Source: Anoplopoma fimbria (taxonomy: Eukaryota; Chordata; Actinopteri; Perciformes; Anoplopomatidae). Taken from it: a DNA stretch of 64,000 nucleotides. The notes under the pieces are model-generated. The model was not told where the DNA came from. It searched no databases and saw only the letters and a program-made list of their open reading frames with translations. The stretch's first letter is position 1. Every line of letters starts with the position of its first letter. The translations under genes were made by a program, and so were the position numbers. The stretch spans positions 6,860,028-6,924,027 of the forward strand of contig NC_072471.1 of assembly GCF_027596085.1 (NCBI RefSeq), written 5' to 3'. Shown here in pieces: positions 1 to 12,416 of this stretch.

Positions 1-1225
1 TAGAAGAAATCAAGGCAGGGGTGTTTGATAATGTTACTGATGGACTTCGCTGGCTGGTACTTGACAACAACCTGATTGCCAATGCTAGGATAGCAAAGGG
101 CACAATCGACAAGCTCACAGCCCTGGAGAAGCTCTTCTTCAGCAACAATGAACTGACAGAGCCAGTCATCCCCCCCTCAAAGTCCCTCGATGAGCTGAAG
201 ATGATGCACAACAAGCTATCCAAGTTCCCCTCTGGACTCTTGAGTGACAAGGAGAACCTGACTTCCATTGACCTTCAACACAATAAGCTAACTTCCGATG
301 CCATCGGGGGGGCATTCAAAGGGTCGAAGAAGCTGCTGTCCCTGGATGTGAGCCACAACAAGCTGAAGAAGCTGCCAGCTGGAGTCCCTGGTTCACTGGA
401 AATCCTCTATGCTGACAACAACGACATTGACAGTGTCGGTGCAGGATACCTGAGCAAGCTGCCCTCGCTGCGGTACCTGAGGATCTCCCACAACAAGCTG
501 GTGGACTCGGGGATCCCTGCTGGAGTGTTTAATGTGACATCATTGCTGGAGCTGGACCTGTCCTTCAACAGACTGCAGTCCATCCCCGAGATCAACGAGC
601 AGCTGGAGCAACTCTATCTCCAGGCCAACGAGATCAACAGTGAGTGTCAATTGGCCAATCTTTTTCTCTTGATGTCTTTTTGTTAATGTTATGTCCACAA
701 TTAATTTGCCTTACCAACCCACACAAATGACAAAAGTGCTTACTTTTTTTGAATAATTTGAATTCTGCATTGTTTACATCCATGGTTCTTTGCCAATACC
801 GCACAAAGAAACATAGCGATGCACCTGCATAAGATAGTCAAGAAGACTGGCTAGCAACCATGGATGTAAACAATGCTTTCATATTATTCTAGCAGAATAA
901 TATGAAACCAAAGGAATGTGTTTTGCATGTGTCCTCGTACTATTGGTCAAAAACTCCACAGGGTACCTTTAACCCCCAGTATAAAGGGGTTGAAGGGTAC
1001 ATAATAACTTTTTTGTATTTTTTATTCTGCCAACTTCCATAACGTTCTCTCCCCTTTTGATTCTCTGTAGAGTTTGACCTGGCCAGTTTCTGCAAGCTCG
1101 TCACACCCACCAACTTTTCTCACCTGAAGCATCTGCGTCTGGACGCCAACCAAATCGCACACAGCAACATGCCCCCTGACTACTCCACCTGCCTGCGCCA
1201 AGCTTCAGATATCATGTTTGAGTAA
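1..1225 (+). CDS. lum: Lumican, 3' part (exon continues left of the window)
   Basis: Keratan-sulfate small leucine-rich proteoglycan (SLRP class II) of the extracellular matrix; it binds collagen fibrils and sets their spacing, notably in cornea. Coding exons are 3-639 (open at the left edge, in frame from base 3) and 1071-1225 (stop TAA 1223-1225), joined phase 1 through GT 640 and AG 1069-1070. The 263 residues seen contain a run of LxxLxLxxNxL repeats, N-glycosylation sequons (FDNVT, ENLTS, FNVTS, TNFSH) and the C-terminal ear-repeat part with the paired cysteines (SFCKLV and STCLRQ). The ending FDLASFCK...LRLDANQI...YSTCLR is lumican-specific as I know the family. About 75 residues (signal peptide, N-terminal Cys cluster, first repeat) lie outside. 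The first methionine-like codon at 21 is a GTG inside the exon and is not a start. The gene order lum-kera-epyc supports the call. Possible poly(A) signals are near 1826 and 2145. Confidence 0.93.
767..904. repeat. Inverted repeat in the last lum intron
   Basis: Perfect 21-bp arms at 767-787 (starts GCATTGTTTACATCC) and 856-876 are separated by 68 bp. They are followed at once by a second hairpin with 11-bp arms (880-890, 894-904) and a 3-nt loop. The shape suggests a very short non-autonomous DNA element or a structured intron segment. I see no clear target-site duplication. Confidence 0.6.
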
Positions 1226-4200
1226 GGACCTCCCTCAAATCAAAAACCTTGCCATGACCCCCTTCTCCACTACCACGAAAAAGCTCAACCCAATGCCTTC
1301 TGGGTTTGAATGGTGTAATATCCCTCCTGTCATGGGTACTCACTATGTACTTATATGTCCTTGCATATAAGTATTGTGCAAATCTGAGTTACTGTTATGA
1401 CATCTTCATCAATTAAATATAGATCTTGAATGAATCAGGAGCTGGGCAAATTTGATATACATTAGATGAAAAGACAAGCTACAACTTATCTTGCCCAACA
1501 TGCAATCAGATGTTAAATGAATCAGGCGTCAAACAAGTGTTTTTAAATATTTGGCTCTAAATACGAATGAATATTCTCATTGTTCAAATAAACATGAAGG
1601 CGAAAAAAGAGAGGGAAGAAATGTATAAAATATGAAGACCAAAATATCTGTGAATAAAAACGTATTCACATGATTTGATAGAAAACACACACTTTAAACA
1701 TTCCAAACTTGTATTTGATGATACTGAAGAAAGACAATGGAGTAAACAAAGCCTCCAGTGTCTCAATTCAGCTGTCAAGCGTCATTTTGTTGTCTGTCTT
1801 GTATGTTCCAATGTTTTGCATGTATAATAAAAGGTGGGTTCAATAGCTAATCCATTGCTGTGCAAAGGACCAGCAAATAAGGACTGCATACTCAGATTTC
1901 AGTTTATAATGTCTAATGTAAGAAATTATGAACAAATGTAAAATAGCAGTTACATAGAAGTCACATTCTTCAACATCCTGAATGAATCAAAGTGGTTTTA
2001 AGAAAAATACCAATGTTATTTACTTGTATTATGCCTTCTAAACATAAACCCAACTGAGAAATGTCCTTTTTAACTGGAAATAACTCCTTTAATTATAATT
2101 TTACATCAATCTAAACTGTTTCTGATGTACTTGGTGTTAAAGAGTTGAATAAATGGCACTGATTAAAAGACATTGGTAGTGACCTTGAAACAACTTTTTT
2201 TCTGCTCAGCTAGACCTTGAGATGATGGATATTCTTTCCAAGAAATCACGTGAAATGGATTGTTTACCTTACCTAAATCCTAGCTATCAACATAAATGTG
2301 CATCACTGATTTGTATTCATTTGCATTATTTGCATGCAAGCAATGGTACCATTCTTTCATAATAAACTACAGCTTTTGCAGTTGAGGTGCTGTCATTGTT
2401 ACGTTGTTGTTCACTATGTTTGATATATGCTTCTTGCCAGTACAAAGTCAACTTGGCATCAGTGTCATGTTGATTTAAGTAATGTTACTAGAATATCACA
2501 TTTTGTTTAGGTCAATTTTCATTTTATCGTGATTTCTTTTTGTGGCCTTTGACTCAGTAACTGCTCTTGGATTTGCTGTGAGGAAACCAAAAACAGTTGA
2601 ATAAACTATGTTTCCAACATATTTGTATGATATTGCTTTTTAAGCCTGCTGTAATTAATTTCGAGCATGTATGGAAACAAATTGATGAAACCATCTTATT
2701 TGATTCAGTGGCAGTGTAATTAGCTTTAATGACGGCCTTTATGGTATTTATATCTTTTTTGCAGAAAATTTAATTTGTGTACCACTTTCAACAAGGCATG
2801 CTTTATAAAGGTTTTTATAGATAATGGTTTATTAGCTGTTGGTAAATTCTATAATAATTATTTATAGATAAGTAATATAGGCAACTTAGAGGTTAGACAA
2901 AAAAATCTATTTGGCTGGTGTAATAAATCCATTAGTTACAAAGTATGAAGTGTTTATAATCTGTGCCTAAATTATATGCTTTAAGGAATAAGATGGAGCC
3001 AAGTAAACAGAGTTACAATCTAGAGTCAGTCTTGGCTACAGAAATAATACAGGCGATCTCATGAAAAGGTTTATGAATAGCATGATATTTCTGACATTTA
3101 CGCGGGTCATTATAATGCATTTTTAGGCATTTTACATGTCACTTCACTGCATGTCGATACCACAAAATGGATGCAAAAACATCAGCAGTTAAGTTTAGGT
3201 AATAAAAAAAACCTTATTTAGGATGAAGAAAAACATCATTGTTGGGCTAAAAATGAGTACGTAAAAAATACATTCAGAAACAACGTGAAAGAAAAAAGTT
3301 CACAAATGACAATGATGTAATTAGACAACACATCAACAATAGATAATGACATCGGTCTTTAACACAGGTCTCCTGGCCGTCCTGCCTGACGTCCTGCTAC
3401 TTAGTCAAAACGTAGTATATTCACGCAGTTGTGTTTGCATTGCAGTCATTACAAACTACAAGCTGTACAAATGACACGCAAAAATCAAGAAAAGGCGTTC
3501 CTATTGCACACAGAATTTCTTACAAATTGTCTTGTCATTCATACGCCACTTGGTGAGAGTGGGAGTGTGCTGTAATTTTTTTTGCAGCTAGTTTCTGTCT
3601 TTCAGGCCTAAATCTTTGGGATGAGGTTATAACATTTGCTATGATTTACAAAAGGGAAAATATTTTTTTAGTTTTCCAAGGCCTGTTGGTGTGTTTCAGC
3701 TAAACTGTTTACACTCATGGCCCAACTGTTTTCAAAGAGCCGAACCTTGTGGACTTAATCTTTTTTTTTTTCTCCAGATTTCACTTTGTGTTTCTCAAGT
3801 CATTAGTTTACAGTATTAACTCTACATAGAGTACCTACAATCTATGTTCTATCCTACGTTGCAATGTAGCTCCAGAGTGAAACAAAAAAAAACTGATGGT
3901 CCTGGAGGGATGCAGGGGTTGCAGGGTTATGAACAATTCTGCAGATTTAAGATATTTTCTCTGTAAATCTACCCTTCCAACTGTCTCAGACAGAAACCAC
4001 AAACACCCCATGGTGATTTCAAAGTACTTTGTATTTTTCAGTTAAGCTTCCCTGTGGAGCTTCAAAACAAACAGTGAACATTGCCTTAAGAGAGGGTGTC
4101 CTAGCATACTGTTTTCAATTAGATACAGGCTCTCTTGTGATAAATGTTATCATTCCTCTAAAACCATATGTCTAAAGATCTCTTTACTGAACTATATTTA

Positions 4201-7200
4201 GGAAAACGATTCATGCAGGTTAAAAAAAAAAAGCTTGTTTAGGCTATTTTCCTGCAGAGGAAACCATAGCTTAACATTTTTCTACAGTTTTGCATCTCAA
4301 AAACTAAATACGGAGGAATACGAACTCTAGAGATTTCAACTCAGGTTTTTGGCCCTTTCGTGGTTGTGAAGTGCTTTTCTTATGAGTTCTATATGAGTCT
4401 GAGAAATGTGTTTCATTGTGTGCCAGAGGGAAATAAAACTTCAAAAAACAGCACACTTTTAGTTTCTGCACCATCTTTTAAAAGGGTACCATCCAATTTC
4501 CCAGTCATTTTTTCTTTTTTTAATATATAAGGAATTATATGATGTTGGTGTTGAATATTTTTGGTGCAAGTCTTTTTTTTTATTTGCAAGAGCACATTAA
4601 CAGATGTAACAGTTGAAACAAATCTACAATTCAGTCATATATGGTGAATTACAGATTGAGTGTGTTTAACTGCAGTTCAAACACGCTATTGTGTGTTGTA
4701 CTATTAGTATAGTACAACAGTATAGTATATATTGGTATAGTATAAATAGCCACTGCTGGAACACATTGAAATTAACCTAATTGAGTCTTTTTTTGTTGAT
4801 GTATGCACAAAGCTATAAAAGTCTGCTTTTCATCATCAGTGCAAGTGTTTCAAAGAGTATCAGTGTCTGTAACATCTGGAGGCCACAGCAGACTATTCTC
4901 GATTTTAGATTTGAAAAAAGTTCTGGTCTTTCTTCCACTTTATGTAGTAAAAGACAAGACAGACAACTGTCCTTACTGAACTGACAGAGAAACCCTGTTA
5001 AATCTTCTAAAGTGTTCCTTGTGAGATATTAATGCACTGACACTGTGGATAATAAAGCAGGAGCAATGATTCATAATCCCTCTCTTTGGGTGTATTACTT
5101 GACATTAACTTGTCACTTCTTTTTAAAGTATCAATAGCGCCTTTGCAAAGCTCTGCACTAACTGTAAGAACACCACTAATCCTGGCTGATGTTCACCATA
5201 TGTGCTGGAACCACTTGTTTGAGTATTAGACCAGAGTTCCTTGTTAAAGCAGACACTATTTAAAGATGGTAGGTCAGTTGACTAGGTTTGTGGGATTTGT
5301 AGTTTTTATATAAATGACTTCCAGATGTCCCATTTGATTCCTGATAGGTGTTTGTAAGTACAAACAGCTGTAAAGTTGAGGTTTACTTCAAATTTGACCC
5401 ACTCTTGTGAATGAAAGTCAGTAGTCATCTGTCTTGGAGTTGCTGGGAGGTATCAATGTCATCATCTATCATCTAATATAAGTCAGCGGGTAAAAATATT
5501 AGCCGTCTGCTCGCTGCCAGGACCATTATAACATGCTGGATGTTTGCTTTAACAGCTGTTAGCACATTTCACATGTTTTTATACGGTCATTTGTACCGAT
5601 TCCCAATCTAGGACAATTTCCTCCTCTTCCTCCTGAGTCGCCCTTATTTAAATCCTGCGCGGAGCTCCTGCTGCCCATGTCTAGACAATAAAGTCCTTTT
5701 ATAAAGCTGTAAGCTTCACATCCTGCTGCTTGAGATGGTGAGTAGAAGTATAATCAGCTGTTGCAGCCTGGCATCCCAACTCCAAAGATCGTTCTTCAGT
5801 CTAGACCATCCCAAGCTCTCATCTCTTTATGTCTGTTGTTATTCATATTCTGTGTCCATCCATCGTCACCCTAATCTCTAGCGTCTAACTTTTCTCTACA
5901 GATTTTGCTCAACCGACACTTTGCAGTTCTCTCCTACTTGTTTGATATTTCCCTTCCCTCTTTTATTGCAAGCTCTCTATCCATCTCTTGTACATTTCCT
6001 GTTTTCTCACAATTCTCCCCAAAAGTGTTGACATGAGATCCAGATGTCCCATCTGTGGCATTAACTATACATGCACACGGCTCGGCATAGAAAGAAGGTG
6101 GGAATATTGGGTGGGGTGACAGAAGGCATTAACATAATCCATCTTCCAAGGCTGTTCTTTGGGTGTAGTGAAAGTAACCTTGTGTCCTGCTCTTGACAAA
6201 TAAGATAAATTTTTTTCAACATGAATAAATTCAAACATTTGTGGAGCAGAAACAACAGCTTAAGAGTTTCTCACCTACAGCTGGAGAGATGGTGTTGAGA
6301 TGACGTAGTGGAAACTTTGACGCCACCAGCCCAAAGAGGATTGTTTGCATATAACATCACTGTAAAAGGACCTGCTTTAAAAAAGTGTATAATTGTTTTT
6401 TGGAGCGTCACAAACACCCACAATTACTAATTTGTGCCGTTAACAGTAACAAGCGCACATGCATAAGGATCCAACATAAAACATTTGCAGAAGAAAAAAG
6501 AGAAACTACCTGAAGTTTTTAGTATTAGTCAATAGATTGGATACTTCTTACCCACCCATATATATATGACAACAAGAATATGAGTCTATAGATAAGGCTA
6601 GCCTGCTACTGACAGACCCTAGAGCAACACAGAAAAACAGCAGTACATTTGCATATCAAATACAAAGGAAACTCTAGAAAAACAGCAGAGTAAGCAGGTA
6701 TTCTTAATTGATATATTGATGTGCACACATGCAGTTTGATTTATAGCTCTTTGCTTTAGATCTTTGGATACATATCAGTAAGCATTAAACTAAAAATGCA
6801 CACTAATAAATGCACAGCGCCAAATTTCCTGGAATTACCATTTCCCATGATATCTTACGGGTGAGACACTCTGAAACTAATAAAGTTGAACTTTTACTTC
6901 CAAATTAGTAGTAATCTTTAATAGTCGTCTGGGGCTCTTGTTACACCACAGTAGAAGGTTTTGTATTGTGAAGCTGTTTCTGGCAATGACGAGTTATAAA
7001 AAATTCTCTACAGTGACGTAAGTGAGTAATTATCCATGACGGACTAAATGGGTACGAATACAAAAAGAATACTTGAGTTGTAAACAAAAAAAAGGGACAT
7101 TTTCCTCGAAAAAGTTGGGTGTGAATGTCTGAAAGCAAACTCCTCTAAACTACTCTGTGACATCACATGACAGCCTAGTATACACCCAAAGGCCTGTGAG

Positions 7201-7925
7201 ATGAAAAGAGCCATAAAATGGCTTTGCACCCATCCCCCATAGTAATGGGTAAAGAGCGTATCCCCCTTTGTAGATCAAATGGTTAAGTTGGGTGGCGTGA
7301 CAGCAGTATCACACTGATGACTTCAATTTCTACCCCCCCAAAAAAATGACAAAACAAAAAGAGGCGGAAAGAACTGCTGGGCTGGCACAAAAGTAGGCAA
7401 CACGAACTCTGAAAGGACTTCCCAACTCACGCACAATCGTCCTCCAACCAACAACACATGCTCCATCCTCTCAGTGTTCAAGGTGCAGCCTTTGGGGAAT
7501 CAGAACCAACAACATTACAACAGTGACACTGTGGAAAATCATTAGAGCAATTCATTGGAGAAGCAGAACCAAACCACACCTGGCTGCACGCAGACCACTC
7601 ACACCAGTCGCAGGACCAGGTAAAGATGATCTTATCTTCCTTTAGTAATACATCTGTTTTGAGAGAGGAGGAGTGAAAGGCTTGGACAGTGCATTTTTCA
7701 GATGGTTTACATTAGATTGGATTGATCTTTACCTTTGATGTGGTGCACCTTGCAAGCCTATGTTTCTGAACTTGAAGGTATTAAGCAAAAGAGGTGAAGT
7801 AAATTACGCTAGGCTTTGAAAGTGTTTTTATGTAAATGTCTTAGTTAATACATGCAGTTTTCTTTCAGTCTCACTTTATTTTATGAATTAAGACGCTTCA
7901 GTCAGGATCAAGATTGGTTGATTGG

Positions 7926-8011
<86 letters not shown>

Positions 8012-9804
8012 TACAATCATGGAAATGAAGGAACTAAGAAAAATCAATCGTGGCTGTTCAAAGTTTGCAAATGACACACATCTTGGAAAGTTACATATAC
8101 TTCAAAACCTGTTTTTTTCAACATAATGATCATCCATAAACATAGTTATTTTTTCAGCTCTGGATGCAGTAAGCCATGCAAACTCTTCCAAATGCTTCGA
8201 AGTCATGAAGTGGATTTCAACAAAGCCATCAACTGGAGCAGATCCCACAAAACCCATGCTGTGCAAAATACAATCCGTTGTATAATTAACATAGCTGGCT
8301 CTGACACAAAGCCCCTGGCAGGAAATGAGCATTATCATATTCCTCTGCATGTGTTTCTCCTTAGTCTGTCAGCGAGATTGAAGCCAACATTTGTTTTCAG
8401 TAATATATGTTCCTTTTTGCAGAGATATGTGAAGCCCTGAATCATCATTTTCAACAGTTGGACCATTCAACACACATAATTAATGACTATTAATGAGACT
8501 GAAAGGGTAAACCATCTACTGTGTGTGCAAGTCAGTAATAGTTCCGTTCAAATCACACTCAGTTTAATTTAAATCAAATAAAAACAAAGAGTCATTGACA
8601 CCTCGTTAAATGTATTTTGAAATGTTGACATTTCTGTTACCTTAAATAGGTTGCTTTATAACAGACTTCACGCCAAGTTACTGTATTTGTCAGTAGCCTC
8701 TGCAGCCTAACAGCAAACTGCATCATGCAGAGAGACATGCAAAGTCAATTGTCTTCTTTAATTTACAATGAGCTCAAAGAACATATTGGATTATGGCATG
8801 CAAAGACGTGAAGTCCCAAGGCTTGTTTATATAGTACGCAAATTTGTGTGCAAACACATGTCCATCCATCTAGAAGGCAATTCGTCTTTGAAGTACAATT
8901 CCTTTAAATCTGCTCAGGGCTAACGTCTGGATGTGTAACTGATCATACAAGATTACATCACCGTTAACAAACGCACCTTGGCAAACAGAGGAGGAGCTCT
9001 GATGGGATTGCATGGCTGATCATGGATAAGTGTTGCCCCTATCCTCACACAACTCAGCTGGGATAATCCTGCTGCATTCAAGCCTTTGCCGTCATCATTG
9101 GAAATTAGCGCAACCTCACGCTGGCATGTTGAAAGGTCACCAATCCTGATGCTGGCTAGCTTGTACAAATAACAATTTGCCTGGCCAGCGTGCAGTCAAA
9201 TCCGCCAAGGTTAAGCCTGACCTCCCTCCCTGAACACCCTCACCTCTCATGTGTGCACACGTTTTGCTCTTAAGTACTGTGCTGGATGATTTAGCAGTAA
9301 GGCCTGAGCAACGTGCCTTCCCTACTAGCATTCTAACTGAGATATTTACCAAAATACTAATAATTTAACATTTAAAAGAAATACATTCAGTATCTAATGA
9401 GATGTAATGTCCACATCAAATAGTCTATCTGTTTGACATAAGGCAGGATGGTCAATGTATGAATTTGACCCAATATCTATCGGACCAAGGTCACATCTTC
9501 CAAAGTAAAAATAGGTTAATTTTGGTGATCATGTGTTCACATTCCTGGTAAACAGGCCTGATGGGCTCTTGCACGCCATGGACAGCAGGAGCATCAAATT
9601 AGCGCAAAGGTCGCCAAAGGATACTAAGGGATTTGTGAATTGAGTTAAAAAAAATCATGCCAACGAAAGGAGGACAGGTTGTACATGTGGACAAAACAGG
9701 TAGGCTTGTATTAGCCTGTTTGTAAGTGGGTCATGTCTCAAGTACTAAAAAGGCTTAGCACAATATACACCAACATGTGATTATGACCTTTGATCCTGAG
9801 AGAA
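1226..9804. other. lum 3' UTR and lum-kera intergenic region
   Basis: There is no convincing exon here. The first 1-1.5 kb is AT-rich with several AATAAA signals and is probably the lumican 3' UTR. The rest is unique-looking AT-rich DNA with short open frames only (none with splice support or a recognisable domain). A splice-donor-like site CAG|GTAAAG near 7619-7620 could end an untranslated first exon of kera, but nothing else supports it. Cis-regulatory elements for the SLRP cluster may lie here but cannot be named from sequence alone. Confidence 0.5.
7930..8010. repeat. (TGAT)n microsatellite
   Basis: About 20 near-perfect copies of the tetranucleotide TGAT/ATTG. Confidence 0.95.
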
Positions 9805-9970
9805 TTTCATTGGCCAAGAGAAGCTTTGGCGTCATCATGAGTGACAGGTTGGCCCAGGTTGAATGAAAAAACTAGCAGTACAAATACAGGGAAGAGAGAG
9901 GTATAGCCATCATTTGGGACTACGCTTGATAACTTGCGGAGGAAGGACAAAGGCGAGAAGGAGCTTCAAG
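9805..9970 (+). promoter_or_regulatory. kera: Candidate kera promoter and untranslated first exon
   Basis: The stretch holds a CCAAT-type box (CATTGGCCAA near 9808), a weak TATA-like TACAAATAC near 9879, then about 60-90 bp of purine-rich sequence ending in a good splice donor AAG|GTAAAC at 9970. The kera coding exon starts 1.2 kb downstream with a splice acceptor at 11202-11203 ahead of its ATG, so an upstream untranslated exon must exist. This is the best candidate I see, but it is inferred from signals only. Confidence 0.3.
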
Positions 9971-11216
9971 GTAAACTGGGTTTCTGGAAGGCAGAGACAT
10001 TGATACGGCTTGATGACAGGGTTGGTGGTTCGTAGATGTTTGTCCTGCAACAAGTGATTGGGTTTTACCTTTACGAAAAAGCATGGATCACGCTTTTTGC
10101 ATTTGCGCTACATCTGGTATCCCAAAGCTGGGTTAAGAAGCTTTGACCGCTGTACAGAAAGAAAGAGCACATCTCTCAAAACAGGTGTGGCGGCTTTGTC
10201 TTTGATGCTCATGCTCATCGATGGAAAAGCCTACCCAAAATGAGTTCCAGGCAAAAATGGAGCACATCAAGAATTTAAACGAGCACCAGATGGAAGCTGA
10301 GGAGAATCAAGTAGAAGCTGAGGAGATGGGTGGATGAAAGACGATATAGCTGACTTCATATTTTGTTCATTTCACCTCTCATTTTTGCTTTTGCAATGGT
10401 ATGTTACATAGTATGTAGCGTATCCTACCTTTTGGATCTGACTTTACCCCTGTGAGTGCCTAGTACCAGGCCATCTGCCGTTTACCTCAGCTGCCATCGC
10501 TATCATGGGGAGGAATTCGGTTCTTGTGAAGTGAATGTTTGCATGTGTGTTCATTTGCATGGGTCATTGTATCAGCTGTACAAACCAAAGCAAGTGGACT
10601 TAGAAATGCGTGGCCATATGTGTTGCAATCAAAAAGCCTTTTAAACAGAGTGCATCTTGCAATTGACCTGCAAAGTCTTCAAGTTTGAGCTTCAAGATTG
10701 TCCTAATACAATTAAAGTTGACCTGCATCCTGTCTTTGGAGCTTTACGTGTCATAGGCAGGCAAAGGAAAAAATAATTGACCCAGAAAGAGCAGGTTACC
10801 CTCAGCTGCCATTGAGATTTAATGTAAATGACCTCATTGGTAGAGTAGGCAACATACGCTGGTGGCTAATGTGGGCCAGGGTTTTAACGAGTGTGCATTT
10901 TGTGAACGCTTAGTCAGCTGATGCCTTCGTATTTGATGCTAGCTACATGATTTGCAGGATTTAAAGCGTGTGTATTTTAGATTTATTGGTTAGTATCAAA
11001 GGCCTAACCAAGACTATTATTAATCTAGATCATGAAACAGACACAGGATCTTAAGCAAACAATTGTATCGGTCATTGGAGACAGTATGATCTCAATTCTT
11101 TAAAGTCCCCAATCCTCCGCAAATTATCGATCCTCTTTTGTGTAACACTGTGGCAGATAACACTGGCTACTATAATATTGTTTTGTCTCCATTTCCATCA
11201 TAGGTTGGGCATCGAA

Positions 11217-12416
11217 ATGGCACTTCTCCTGAGCTTTCTCTGCTTGTGCCTGGTTGGGCAAGTTCTCGGCCAGGATATGCCCTATGAGGAATATATGGCC
11301 CAGATCCAAGCCTGCCCTAAAGAGTGTCGTTGCCCCGCTAACTTCCCTCGTGCTGTCTACTGTGACAATAAAGGCCTGAAGAGCATCCCCAACATCCCTC
11401 CACACACATGGTATCTCTACCTACAGAACAATCTAATCGAAGTCCTGTCCGCAAATGCCCTGCGTAACGCTACGCAGCTGCGCTGGTTGAACCTAAACCG
11501 CAACAGAATCGATAGTAAGGGAGTAGAAGAAGGTGTCCTACGTTCAATGTCCCACCTGGCACACCTTTACATGGATGAGAATCTCTTGTCCGCTGTGCCA
11601 TCTCCCCTGCCAGTCAGCCTCGAGCATCTACGTCTCTCTCGCAATCGCATCTCCAACATCCCTTCTCGTGTCTTCCTTGGTCTGGACAAGCTTAACCTCT
11701 TGGACCTCCAAGGAAACAAGCTGATGGATGATGATGTGACTGAGGTGAGCCTGAAGGGTCTAAAAAACCTGGTACAGATCAATCTAGCCAAGAACCAGCT
11801 GAGCAGCATGCCTCTTGGCTTACCACCCACCACTACCCAGCTTTTCCTTGACGGCAACAACATTGAGAAGATCCCAGCCGGCTACTTCAAAGATTTGCCA
11901 AAAGTGGCATTTCTGAGGCTCAACCACAACAAGCTTGGGAGCAGTGGAGTTCCCAGAAATGTGTTCAATGTCTCCAGCATTTTGGACTTGCAGCTGTCCC
12001 ACAACCAGCTGACCGAGGTTCCCCTCATTTCCTCAGGCCTTGAACAACTTCACCTTGACCACAACAATATCAAAAGTAAGTTTGACCTTTTCCCCAAAGC
12101 CCCTACTGCTTCCTTCTAGTTGTAGTGATTTATTTGTGCTGTAGATTCATAGTGTTTCTTTTATGTATCTATTGACTAGGATTATTTATCAGAGAGGTAT
12201 CCAATAATGCTTTAGTAACTAATGTATTGCCTTTGTGTATTCACAGGTGTAAGTGGCGCCAACGTCTGTCCTGTTGCCGTCGACGCTGTGGATGACTCCG
12301 TCAACGAAAGTGTTCCTCGCCTGCGCTATCTCAGACTGGATGGCAATACGATTAAGCCACCAATTCCCAGAGATGTCATTCTGTGCTTTCGTCTCCTGAC
12401 GTCCATTGTCATCTAA
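11217..12416 (+). CDS. kera: Keratocan
   Basis: Class II small leucine-rich keratan-sulfate proteoglycan, secreted, best known in corneal stroma. Exons are 11217-12075 and 12247-12416 (phase 1; donor AAA-A|GTAAGT, acceptor TTCACAG), giving 342 residues; human KERA is about 352. Residues 1-18 are a signal peptide (hydrophobic, ending VLG|Q). An acidic/tyrosine stretch (DMPYEEY, 20-26) follows, then the class II N-terminal cysteine pattern C-x3-C-x-C-x9-C at C33, C37, C39, C49, and about ten leucine-rich repeats. The C-terminal exon has the capping cysteines (NVCPV, ILCFRL) and the family ending LRLDGNTIKPPIP. N-glycosylation sequons: RNATQ, FNVSS, VNESV. The ATG at 11217 is chosen because it starts the signal peptide 13 bases after a splice acceptor; the in-frame codons upstream are intronic. 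A poly(A) signal lies at 12740-12745. The two-coding-exon structure matches lum. Confidence 0.95.

Noticed and set aside
21..686. Lumican start at position 21
   Set aside because: The codon is GTG in the middle of an exon; reading continues open to the left edge.
1..1000. Decorin in the window
   Set aside because: Expected to the left of lum by synteny; no decorin-like sequence is present in the 64 kb.
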